Origin: Myxococcales bacterium
GTDB taxonomy: Bacteria > Myxococcota_A > Polyangia > Polyangiales > GCA-016699535
Reading direction: 5' to 3'
Assembly (NCBI GenBank): GCA_016699535.1
Contig: CP064980.1
Location: 2,054,001 to 2,118,000 of the forward strand
Length of the DNA: 64,000 bases
Below the pieces are notes generated by a model. That model was not told where the DNA came from, ran no database searches, and worked only from the letters and a program-made list of their open reading frames with translations. The translations under genes and the position numbers were made by a program. Of this stretch, positions 44,800-53,216 are shown one piece after another. Within the stretch, counting starts at the first letter, position 1. Every line of letters starts with the position of its first letter.

Positions 44800-44919
44800 T
44801 TAGCCAGCCCCCCCGCTAATGAGGAGAATGCCAAGGAGTACTACGACCAATTGCACAGAAAACACAGCACTATTCAGGCTTTTGCCGTGAATTTTGGTCT
44901 GTGTGCCTTCTGCTTTCAT
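44800..44919 (-). CDS. ilv operon leader (attenuation) peptide
   Basis: A 39-codon ORF from ATG 44919 to TAA 44802-44800. Its second half is VFSVQLVVVLLGILLISGGAG: within 14 codons (21-34) are eleven Val, Leu or Ile codons, and the peptide ends shortly before the terminator. This is the arrangement of enterobacterial ilvL/ivbL leaders: scarcity of charged branched-chain tRNA would stall the ribosome and favour the antiterminator. Sequence similarity to known leaders is limited to composition and the small-residue ending. A longer ORF in frame extends upstream to 45198, but is not needed. Confidence 0.85.
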   Translation of the reverse strand: MKAEGTQTKIHGKSLNSAVFSVQLVVVLLGILLISGGAG

Positions 44920-44931
44920 GATGTGGCTACT

Positions 44932-44961
44932 CTGATACGCAAAATCGATAAAGTCAAGCAA
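44932..44961 (-). promoter_or_regulatory. Possible promoter for the ilv leader transcript
   Basis: On the minus strand TTGCTT (44961-44956) and TATCAG (44937-44932) are 18 bp apart; TTGACT (44957-44952) is an alternative -35 with poor spacing. Transcription would start about 6 bases before the leader ATG. Weak match; offered as a candidate. Confidence 0.35.
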
Positions 44962-45153
44962 CAAAGCTACACGATTGAGTCCGTATAAAGTCCCCCAAAT
45001 TTGTGTGTTTCTAATGCAAACGCGGTGAACACGCGTTGAAGCCGGTATCGGCACCTGCATCCTTTGGATTTGAAAAACTACATGTATTCCCGCGAAAATT
45101 GGAAGATTTTCCCGCGCGCTTAAAGTTTGTGCTAAGATTAGAGTGTATAACTT

Positions 45154-45894
45154 ATGAAAAGGTGTTTTCGCATTCGAGTTCGGGCTGCCGTTGGGCACGG
45201 TTTGGTTCTGTCTGCTGCGTTGGTCCTAAGCAGTTGCCAGTCCTCGCACGGCAATGAAGTAAGCGTGAGTCGAAATGACTGCGTCGTATGCCACTTGCCG
45301 GACTACCAAGCGACAACCACTCCTGCGCACGACGGTTTGTTCCCAACCACCTGCGGCGATTGCCACACACAGAGCGAATGGATCCCGGCGAAGGCTTTCA
45401 ATCACGAATGGTTTCCATTGGAAAATGCCCACGCTGAAGTGGCATGTGCCACCTGTCACGTTAACGGTTATGAGCCGGGAGCGACACCCAACACTTGCGT
45501 GGGCTGTCATCTCGACGATTACAATTCAAGTACCTTTCCGGGCCATCAAGATTTTCCTACAACTTGTGAAAATTGCCATACGACCGTGGCTTGGAAACCG
45601 GCCAACGGTGGCAATCATCCGGAAAACGCTTTCCCTATTGAGCGCGGTGCGCACTCGGGAATTGTCTGTTTGGACTGTCATAACAACTCGCTGCCCGCGC
45701 CCTTCAATACGCCGATCATGGGAGCCAATGCCGATTGTGTGGGCTGCCACACTGGTGAGCACGCGTTATCAAGCATGAACGGTAAACACAGTGACGTGAG
45801 TCAATACACCAACTACCGTGACAACCCTCCTACAGGTTATGCCCAACATAACTTCTGCCTTATCTGCCATCCGAACGGTGGTGGCGGCGACTAA
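45154..45894 (+). CDS. Octahaem c-type cytochrome lipoprotein
   Basis: A 246-residue exported protein: basic start, hydrophobic core and lipobox VLSSC. It has eight CxxCH haem-binding motifs (CVVCH, CGDCH, CATCH, CVGCH, CENCH, CLDCH, CVGCH, CLICH), with repeats of the form TTPAHDGLFPTTCGDCHTQS and W-containing linkers such as AWKPANGGNH. This resembles class III/'paired CxxCH' multihaem cytochromes of deltaproteobacteria involved in extracytoplasmic electron transfer. No enzyme-specific haem ligand (CxxCK) is seen, so an electron carrier is most likely. It is divergent from the ilv leader region. Confidence 0.9.
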   Translation: MKRCFRIRVRAAVGHGLVLSAALVLSSCQSSHGNEVSVSRNDCVVCHLPDYQATTTPAHDGLFPTTCGDCHTQSEWIPAKAFNHEWFPLENAHAEVACATCHVNGYEPGATPNTCVGCHLDDYNSSTFPGHQDFPTTCENCHTTVAWKPANGGNHPENAFPIERGAHSGIVCLDCHNNSLPAPFNTPIMGANADCVGCHTGEHALSSMNGKHSDVSQYTNYRDNPPTGYAQHNFCLICHPNGGGGD

Positions 45895-46057
45895 GCTCAC
45901 AGGGCTGTATTGCTCTAAAACAGCATGTACGGCTGCTGCTATACCACCATCGCAGCAGAGAAATCGATAGTGTTTCCGCTGTCCGGATCGCCTGGTATCG
46001 TGCCAAAACGAAGCGTTCGGTCTATCGACCGTTGTTTTTAGCCCGGATTGAATCCCT

Positions 46058-46633
46058 ATGTCACTTGAGCTTTACGGAACACCACGGTCTCACTTTACAC
46101 GTATCGTGCGTATCGTGTGCCATGAACTTGATGTGGACTACCGCTGGATTGACGTAGGCAACGTTGCCGAAGCCGAGCCGTTTGGTGCGAATCCCTTGAT
46201 GCAAGTGCCTGTGCTGGTGGATGAGGATCTCAGGGTATTCGATTCACATCATATCTGTTGCTATCTGGTCCAGCGGCAAAAAGCAGATCCCTTGGGCATT
46301 AATGCCTTGAGCTGGACCGATTACAACATGCTCACGGTAATTCGCGGCGTCATGCATGCCGAAGTTCGACTGGTTTTGGCAGAGCGCTGCGGGATGGAAC
46401 TCGTAGGCGGGATGTTTGATAAAACTCGCGCCACGTTGCGACATGGTTTGTCCTGGATCAATGATGGCATCGAAGAGCACGGCGAGTTTGACTACCTTCG
46501 AGCTTGCGCCATCGCAATGTGGGATCATCTGCTGCTATACAATAACGCCGAAAAAACAGACGCTCCTCGCCTGAGGCGAATTCTCGAGCAATTCAACGAC
46601 CGACCCAGCATCACACAAACCCGGCCTTCTTAA
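46058..46633 (+). CDS. Glutathione S-transferase-like protein
   Basis: 191 residues with a thioredoxin-fold N-terminus (LELYGTPRSHFTRIVRIVCH, NPLMQVPVLVDEDLRVFDSH, the latter the cis-Pro and SNAIL-type region) and an all-helical C-terminal half. The usual catalytic Ser/Cys/Tyr site is at LYGTPRSHFTR, where S11 or T14 could serve. It could be a GST or a stringent-starvation-protein-like relative. Single-gene unit. Confidence 0.75.
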   Translation: MSLELYGTPRSHFTRIVRIVCHELDVDYRWIDVGNVAEAEPFGANPLMQVPVLVDEDLRVFDSHHICCYLVQRQKADPLGINALSWTDYNMLTVIRGVMHAEVRLVLAERCGMELVGGMFDKTRATLRHGLSWINDGIEEHGEFDYLRACAIAMWDHLLLYNNAEKTDAPRLRRILEQFNDRPSITQTRPS

Positions 46634-46788
46634 TCCTTTTTGAATAAACGCGAAGGCGGCTTTTGAGTTAAGGTATTGAAATTATGCAATAAACTTCCGA
46701 AACGCTTCTTTCTGCACTGTCTTTTCATTTGTGGTGTAAATAAATTATTTTGCCTGCACGGTATTTTCTGTCATGTTTAATTCTGCCC

Positions 46789-49700
46789 ATGAATCAAGCA
46801 CGCGGATACCTGCTGTTGATGTTCTTTTTTGCTGTATCAGCATGCGGGCGGCTGGGATACGACTCCGTCAACACACAGAGCTTGCTGCTTGATTCGGACC
46901 AAGACGGTGTTCCAGATAGCGAAGAGCTTTTTGGCGATAGCGATAGCGATGGCTTAGCGAACTTCCTCGATGATGACGATGATGGCGACAGTTTGCCAAC
47001 AGCGTTTGAAGTCAGTGAAGAAGCAAAAGCAGGGGGTGATGTCGATGGGGATGGCACGGTGGCTTATCTCGATACCGATTCCGATGGCGATGGGATTTTA
47101 GATTCCGAAGAGCTGGGCGATGATTTGGACGGCGATGGTCTGCCCAACTTTCTAGATACCGACAGCGACGGGATGGCATCCCTGATAGTGACGATGCCGA
47201 CACTTTTTGTGCCGATGGTCGAAAAGATTTTAGTGAAAGCGATGTGGATTGCGGTGGTGCAGGCTGCTCGGGCTGCGCCGATGAAAAAAGCTGCAGCGTC
47301 AATACGGATTGTCAATCGATGGAATGTGGTTCAACAGGCACCTGCATTGCTACGTCGTGTAGCGATGGGCAAAAGAGTGGGGATGAAACAGATGTGGATT
47401 GTGGTGGCTCGAGCTGTAGTGCGTGCGCGAATGGCCTAAGCTGTAATGCCGGCAATGATTGTGCATCCGGCGTGTGCACGGGCAACATCTGTCAAGCTCC
47501 GAGTTGTTCCGATGGCGCACAAAATCAAGATGAAACGGGGATCGATTGCGGCGGCGGCAGCTGCAGCATCTGTGCTGCGGGACAGGGCTGCTTGCTTCCA
47601 AGCGATTGCAGTTCTGGAGTATGCACGGGCAACGTCTGCCAAGCAGCCACGTGTTCCGATAGCGTCAATAACCAAGACGAAACAGATGTGGATTGCGGCG
47701 GCAGCGTGTGCGGAGTGTGTAGCGATGGCGCAGGCTGTCTTGCGGGGACGGATTGCAGCTCTGGGGTGTGCACGAACAACATCTGCCAAGTGGCGACTTG
47801 TTCCGATAGCGTCAACAACCAAGACGAGACGGATGTGGACTGCGGAGGCAGCACTTGCGGAGTGTGTAGCGATGGCGCAGGCTGTCTTGCAGGAACGGAT
47901 TGTAGCTCTGGGGTGTGCACTGGAAACATATGTCAATCGCCCACCTGTTCCGATAGCACATGGAACCAAGATGAGACCGATGTCGATTGTGGCGGAAGTA
48001 GCTGTGGACCCTGCTCGGATGGCAGCAGCTGCTCGATTGCAGCCGATTGTCAATCAGGAGTATGCACCGGCAACGTCTGCCAAGTGCCAACTTGTACGGA
48101 CACGATTCAAAACTTTGATGAAAGCGATGTGGACTGCGGCGGAAGCATGTGTGCAGGCTGCACGGCAGGCCAAAGCTGTCTTATTGCAGCCGATTGTCAA
48201 TCGTTGGTGTGCACAGGCAATGTCTGCCAGGCGGCCACGTGTTCGGATACGGTTTGGAACCAAGACGAAAGCGATGTGGATTGCGGCGGCAGCAGCTGCT
48301 CGGTGTGCACGGCAGGACAGGGCTGCTCGGCTGGCAGCGATTGCGATTCAGGGGTATGCAGCGGCAACATTTGCCAAGCGCCCACCTGTAGCGACAGTGT
48401 GCGAAACTTTGATGAAACAGACATCGATTGTGGCGGCACGGTGTGCGGCACTTGCACCACAGGTCAAAGCTGCAGTGCTGGCAGCGATTGTGACTCTTCG
48501 GTGTGCACGGGCAACGTGTGTCAAGCAGCGACTTGTTCGGATGGTTTTTGGAACCAAGATGAAACCACGACCGATTGTGGCGGAAGCATTTGCTCGCCCT
48601 GTCCACCGGGAGGGAGCTGCTTGGTAGGGAGCGATTGCGACTCTGGTGTGTGCACAGGCAACCTCTGCCAAGCGCCAACTTGCTCCGATAGCGTGCAAAA
48701 CCAAGATGAGACGGGTGTGGATTGCGGGGGCGCTAGCTGCGGTGCGTGCCCAACTGGCGCGGCTACCATTGCCGCTGGGCCTTATCATGTGTGTGCTTTG
48801 TCGGCGAGCGGTACAGTGCGCTGCTGGGGTAACGGGGCATACGGGAATCTCGGATATGGCAATACAACCACTATAGGTGACAACGAAACGCCTGCCTCCG
48901 CAGGAGACGTCAACGTGGGCGGCACTGTTGTTCAACTAATAGCGGGTCAATCACACACTTGTGCTTTGCTAAGTACTGGAAACGTTCGTTGTTGGGGCAG
49001 TGGGACCTACGGCCAACTCGGTTATGGCAACACCACGTCGATTGGCGACAATGAAACGCCAGCCTCCGCTGGGGACGTGAATGTCGGCGGAACGGTGGTC
49101 CAAATTGAAGCGGGCACTTATTTTACTTGCGCCCTCCTTGATACGGGCAACGTGCGATGTTGGGGCCGTGCTACCAACGGTTGCTTAGGCTACGGCAACA
49201 CCAATAATATCGGAGACGATGAGACGCCGGCCTCTGCTGGTGATGTTAACGTTGGTGGAACTGTGGTTCAACTCTCTGCCGGTCCTAACCACGTCTGTGC
49301 CCTGCTCGATACGGGTAATGTCCGGTGTTGGGGCTCTGGGGCCTTCGGTATGAGCGGCTACCACGCTACGATGACCATTGGTGACAACGAAACTCCTGCG
49401 TCGATGGGTGATGTCAATGTGGGTGGTACGGTCGTTCAAGTGAGCGCTGGTGGTGTGCACACTTGCGCCCTGCTTGATACTGGCAATGTGCGTTGTTGGG
49501 GGTTGGCCACTGAGGGACAAATCGGGTACGGCAATACTACCAACATCGGTGACAACGAATATCCTTTTACGGCTGGCGACGTCAATGTGGGCGCCACGGT
49601 GAGTTCTATTGCCATGGGCGACAACCATACCTGTGTCTTACTCGATACCGGTGATGTACGTTGCTGGGGTTTCAATAGCAAAGGACAGCTCGGTTACGCA

Positions 49701-49925
49701 AATACGACCATCATCGGCGACAACGAAGTGCCTTCTGTGGCCGGTAACGTAACGGTGGGCGGCAGTGTGAATCAACTCGACTTAGGTGGGGATCAAAGCT
49801 GCGCTCTTCTCAGTACCGGAGCCGTACGTTGTTGGGGCACCGGAAGCATCGGTTATCCTGGCTACTCCGGATTTATTGGCGACAATGAAACGCCCGCTTC
49901 AGCAGGCGACATCACGGTGTATTAA
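46789..49925 (+). CDS. Large surface lipoprotein: thrombospondin-3-like, Cys-repeat and RCC1-propeller domains; frame broken by one missing base
   Basis: About 1045 residues. It begins with a lipoprotein signal (GYLLLMFFFAVSAC, then GRLGYDS). Next come calcium-binding DxDxDG repeats (LDSDQDGVPDSEELFGDSDS, LDTDSDGDGILDSEELGDDL). Then eleven repeats of CSDxxxNQDETDVDCGGxxC type follow, as in the 28141-30516 gene. Last come seven RCC1-like units (CALLDTGNVRCWG...GDNETPASAGDVNVGG), enough for a closed seven-bladed propeller. The frame breaks at GGG 47170-47172; one extra G joins DSDG to DGIPDSDDADTFCADG. ATG 46789 is chosen because the lipobox then lies about 20 residues in. Probably exported and surface exposed; binding role inferred. 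Confidence 0.82.
47220..48765 (+). repeat. Eleven tandem Cys-rich DETDxDCGG repeats
   Basis: Units of about 135-140 bp encoding one CSD...NQDETDVDCGG...C module each. Codon composition (few T-rich codons) leaves long open frames on other frames and strands over this stretch; those are not genes. Confidence 0.8.
48770..49922 (+). repeat. Seven tandem RCC1-like repeats
   Basis: Repeats of about 162 bp encoding CALxxTGNVRCWGxxxxGQLGYGN..IGDNETPASAGDVNVGGTVVQ. The consensus pattern 'CALL..G.V.CWG.N..GQLG' is the bacterial RCC1 signature. Confidence 0.85.
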
Positions 49926-50073
49926 TACTAGGGGAATTTCCTGGCTGTTTCTTCTCGCAAAATTTTTTTTGGGGACATGCTATTGCTTAGGATTTCTGAA
50001 TAACAGAATGATTGCATATGCTTGTACACCTAGCCGCGGGACCGTGCTTTGCAGTGATCAAAATTGTGACTAC

Positions 50074-51060
50074 CTAATGATTTTTGAACACGTCAAGGAG
50101 TTGTTTGGCGGCGGCAGCGGGGGTGATTTGGCCGTTGCGTACTTGCTTTTCGATGGTGGGGATGGCTTTGCTGACGTCGGGGTGGTTTCGAAAGAGCTCC
50201 AATAGACTTTCATCGAGGAGTTTCCACATCCAGCGAATGGCTTGCTCTTTGCGTTTTTCCGACAGCTGGCCTCGTTCTTCAAGTTGTTTGCGATGTTTTA
50301 AAATCTGCTGCCAGATTTCATCGAGGCCTTCGCCTTTTAGGCCGCTGCAAAGCTGTACCGGAGGTAGCCACTCATTGTCGTGCGTTTGGGTAATACGCAG
50401 AGCCCCTTTGTAATGGCTTGCTGCGAGTTTGGCTTTGTTGAGGTTTTCTCCGTCGGCTTTGTTCACGGCAATCATGTCGACCATTTCGAGTAAGCCGCGT
50501 TTGATGCCTTGCAGTTCATCGCCAGCGCCTGGCAGCATGAGCGCCAAAAAGAAATCAACCATCTCCGAGACGATGGTTTCGGATTGTCCAACGCCAACGG
50601 TTTCAATCAGCACGACATCAAAGCCTGCGGCTTCACATAGAAGAAGTGTTTCTTGGGTGCGCCTGGCTACACCGCCTAAGGCGCCTGGTGTGGGAGAGGG
50701 CCGAATGAATGCATCGTCATGGTTTGCAAGCTTGCGCATGCCAGTTTTATCGCCCATGATGCTTCCGCCGGTCACCGCACTGCGCGGAGCGATCGCTAGC
50801 ACAGCCACGCGATGATCTTTTTCCATTAGATGCATCCTAAAAGCCTCGATGAAGGTGCTCTTGCCGACGCCGGGCACGCCGGTAATACCAACGCGATAGC
50901 CTTTTCCGGTATGGGCTAGCAGTTTAGCGAGCAGTTCTTGTGCAAGGTTGCGATGGTTTGGGTTCGTGCTTTCAACTAAAGTGATGCTGCGGCCAAGAGC
51001 GTTGCGGTCGTTATTGAGCACGCCCTTAGCGAGCTTGACCACGTCATACACTTGCTTCAT
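50074..51060 (-). CDS. meaB: Methylmalonyl-CoA mutase-associated GTPase MeaB
   Basis: G3E GTPase that loads and protects adenosylcobalamin in methylmalonyl-CoA mutase. About 328 residues. Walker A GITGVPGVGKSTFIEAF, switch segment DVVLIETVGVGQSETIV, and the NKAD base-recognition motif in MIAVNKADGENLNKAKL. The C-terminal dimerisation helices are present. ATG 51060 overlaps the mutB stop (ATGA), so it is the third gene of the mutA-mutB-meaB operon. Confidence 0.95.
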   Translation of the reverse strand: MKQVYDVVKLAKGVLNNDRNALGRSITLVESTNPNHRNLAQELLAKLLAHTGKGYRVGITGVPGVGKSTFIEAFRMHLMEKDHRVAVLAIAPRSAVTGGSIMGDKTGMRKLANHDDAFIRPSPTPGALGGVARRTQETLLLCEAAGFDVVLIETVGVGQSETIVSEMVDFFLALMLPGAGDELQGIKRGLLEMVDMIAVNKADGENLNKAKLAASHYKGALRITQTHDNEWLPPVQLCSGLKGEGLDEIWQQILKHRKQLEERGQLSEKRKEQAIRWMWKLLDESLLELFRNHPDVSKAIPTIEKQVRNGQITPAAAAKQLLDVFKNH

Positions 51061-53216
51061 GAAAGGGAGATATCCAGTTTGTTGCACAGCTGCTTAAGCA
51101 AGTCCTGGGCAGCATCGCTGATCACTGTTCCAGGGCCAAACACCATGGCAGCACCCATGTCTTTAACAGTCTTAAAATCATCGGGTGGAATTACGCCGCC
51201 AACCACAACCATGATGTCTTCGCGCCCTAAATCTTTGAGCGCTTTTTTGAGAGCTGGAAGCAAGGTCAAGTGTCCGGCTGCAAGTGAGCTTACGCCTACG
51301 AGATGTACATCGTTTTCGACAGCCTGCTTTGCTGTTTCTTCCGGCGTGTTGAACAGAGGACCTACGTCCACATCAAAGCCCAAATCCGCAAAGGCCGAAG
51401 CGATGACTTTTTGTCCTCGGTCATGGCCATCTTGTCCCATCTTGGCCACCAAAATACGTGGGCGACGTCCCTCATGTTTGCTGAACGCTTCAATGAGTTT
51501 TTGGATGGTTTTCATGGCAGCAGAATCACTTCCAAAGGTTTTAGCATAAACGCCGGTGACTGTGTGAATCTCAGCATGGTATCGTCCAAACACTTTTTCA
51601 AGTGCATCGCTGATTTCTCCGACAGTGGCTTTAGCTCGAGCTGCTTTGACAGCCAAGTCCAAAAGATTTGCTTTGTTTGACGCTGCTTCGGTCAAAGCCT
51701 GCAAGGCTCTATCGCATTCTTTTTGATCGCGTTGATCGCGCAGGGCCTTAAGTCGAGCGAGCTGCTTGCTGCGAACGCTTGAGTTGTCCACTTTGAGGAC
51801 CTCAAGAGGCGCTTCATTTTGCAGTGGATATTTGTTGATGCCCACAATGGTTTGCTGTTTGGAATCAATGCGCGCTTGGATTCGAGCAGCAGACTCTTCG
51901 ATGCGCCTCTTAGGGATGCCTGCTTCGATGGCTTTGGCCATGCCGCCAAACGATTCCACTTCTTGAATGTGCTCCCAGGTTTTTTGCACGAGGTCGTGGG
52001 TGAGTTTTTCAACGTAGTAACTTCCTCCCCCGGGATCGACGACGGCACAAGTGTCGGTCTCTTGCTGCAAAAAGAGCTGGGTGTTTCGTGCAATGCGTGC
52101 GCTAAAATCAGTGGGCAAAGCGATGGCTTCATCAAGCGAGTTGGTGTGAAGCGATTGGGTATGTCCGTGTGTTGCAGCCATGGCTTCAAGGCAAGTGCGG
52201 ATGACGTTGTTGTACACATCTTGTGCAGTGAGCGACCAACCCGAGGTTTGGCTGTGCGTGCGCAAACACATCGATTTGCTGTTTTTTGGATTGAACTGTT
52301 TGACGAGTTTAGCCCACAGCAATCGTCCTGCGCGCATCTTGGCGACTTCCATGAAGTAGTTCATGCCGATGGCCCAGAAAAAAGACATTCTGGGTGCAAA
52401 GGCATCGACCCCAAGGCCTGCGGCAAGCCCTGCGCGGATGTATTCCACGCCATCGCAGAGCGTGTAAGCCAGCTCCAAATCAGCTGTCGCGCCGGCTTCC
52501 TGCATGTGGTAGCCGGAGATGCTTATGCTGTTGAAGCGGGGCATGTTTTGCGCGGTGAACTGAAAGATGTCGGAGATAATGCGCATCGATGGGGTGGGTG
52601 GATAAATATAGGTGTTGCGCACCATAAACTCTTTGAGGATGTCGTTTTGGATGGTGCCGGAAAGCTTTTCCATCGAGACGCCTTGTTCTTCAGCGGCAAC
52701 GATGTACATCGCTAAAATCGGTAGTACCGCCCCGTTCATCGTCATCGAGACGCTCATTTCATCCAGCGGAATTCCGTCGAAAAGCACGTGCATATCGAGG
52801 ATCGAATCAATGGCTACGCCCGCCATCCCGACGTCGGCGCTCACACGTGGATGGTCGGAGTCGTAGCCGCGGTGGGTTGCGAGATCAAAAGCAATGGAAA
52901 GGCCCTTTTGTCCGGCTTTAAGATTGCGGCGGTAAAAAGCATTGCTTTCTTCGGCCGTGGAAAAGCCGGCGTATTGCCTTACGGTCCAGGGACGTGAGAC
53001 ATACATCGTGGAATAGGGACCTCGCAAAAAGGGTGCGATACCGGGCATGGTTTGTAGATGGTTGACTTCATCACGGTCCGCTTTGGTGTACAGTGACTTG
53101 ATATCAATGCCTTCGGGGCTTTTCCACACTGAAGCGTTCTGCGCTACGTGCGACGGTCTTGCTTGTGTGGAAGTGCTGGGATAGTTGATTGATTTGAAAT
53201 TGGGAATCGTATTCAT
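51057..53216 (-). CDS. mutB: Methylmalonyl-CoA mutase, large catalytic subunit
   Basis: Adenosylcobalamin-dependent interconversion of succinyl-CoA and (R)-methylmalonyl-CoA. 719 residues. The N-terminal TIM barrel includes PWTVRQYAGFSTAEESNAFY and FDLATHRGYDSDHPRVSADV, followed by SISGYHMQEAGATADLELAY. The C-terminal B12-binding domain has KMGQDGHDRGQKVIASAFAD, i.e. the DxHxxG cobalt-ligand motif intact. It is the catalytic subunit of a heterodimer with MutA. ATG overlaps the mutA stop (ATGA). Confidence 0.97.
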   Translation of the reverse strand: MNTIPNFKSINYPSTSTQARPSHVAQNASVWKSPEGIDIKSLYTKADRDEVNHLQTMPGIAPFLRGPYSTMYVSRPWTVRQYAGFSTAEESNAFYRRNLKAGQKGLSIAFDLATHRGYDSDHPRVSADVGMAGVAIDSILDMHVLFDGIPLDEMSVSMTMNGAVLPILAMYIVAAEEQGVSMEKLSGTIQNDILKEFMVRNTYIYPPTPSMRIISDIFQFTAQNMPRFNSISISGYHMQEAGATADLELAYTLCDGVEYIRAGLAAGLGVDAFAPRMSFFWAIGMNYFMEVAKMRAGRLLWAKLVKQFNPKNSKSMCLRTHSQTSGWSLTAQDVYNNVIRTCLEAMAATHGHTQSLHTNSLDEAIALPTDFSARIARNTQLFLQQETDTCAVVDPGGGSYYVEKLTHDLVQKTWEHIQEVESFGGMAKAIEAGIPKRRIEESAARIQARIDSKQQTIVGINKYPLQNEAPLEVLKVDNSSVRSKQLARLKALRDQRDQKECDRALQALTEAASNKANLLDLAVKAARAKATVGEISDALEKVFGRYHAEIHTVTGVYAKTFGSDSAAMKTIQKLIEAFSKHEGRRPRILVAKMGQDGHDRGQKVIASAFADLGFDVDVGPLFNTPEETAKQAVENDVHLVGVSSLAAGHLTLLPALKKALKDLGREDIMVVVGGVIPPDDFKTVKDMGAAMVFGPGTVISDAAQDLLKQLCNKLDISLS

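Noticed and set aside
44800..45198. 132-residue minus-strand ORF upstream of ilvB
   Set aside because: Only its last 39 codons fit a known role, the leader peptide; the upstream part has no support.
47244..48760. Long overlapping ORFs on both strands across the Cys repeats
   Set aside because: They follow from the repeated, T-poor codon composition and show no signal, domain or RBS of their own.
49926..50073. Possible small gene or RNA between the RCC1 lipoprotein and meaB
   Set aside because: A short AT-rich stretch with T8; no ORF or RNA fold I could support.
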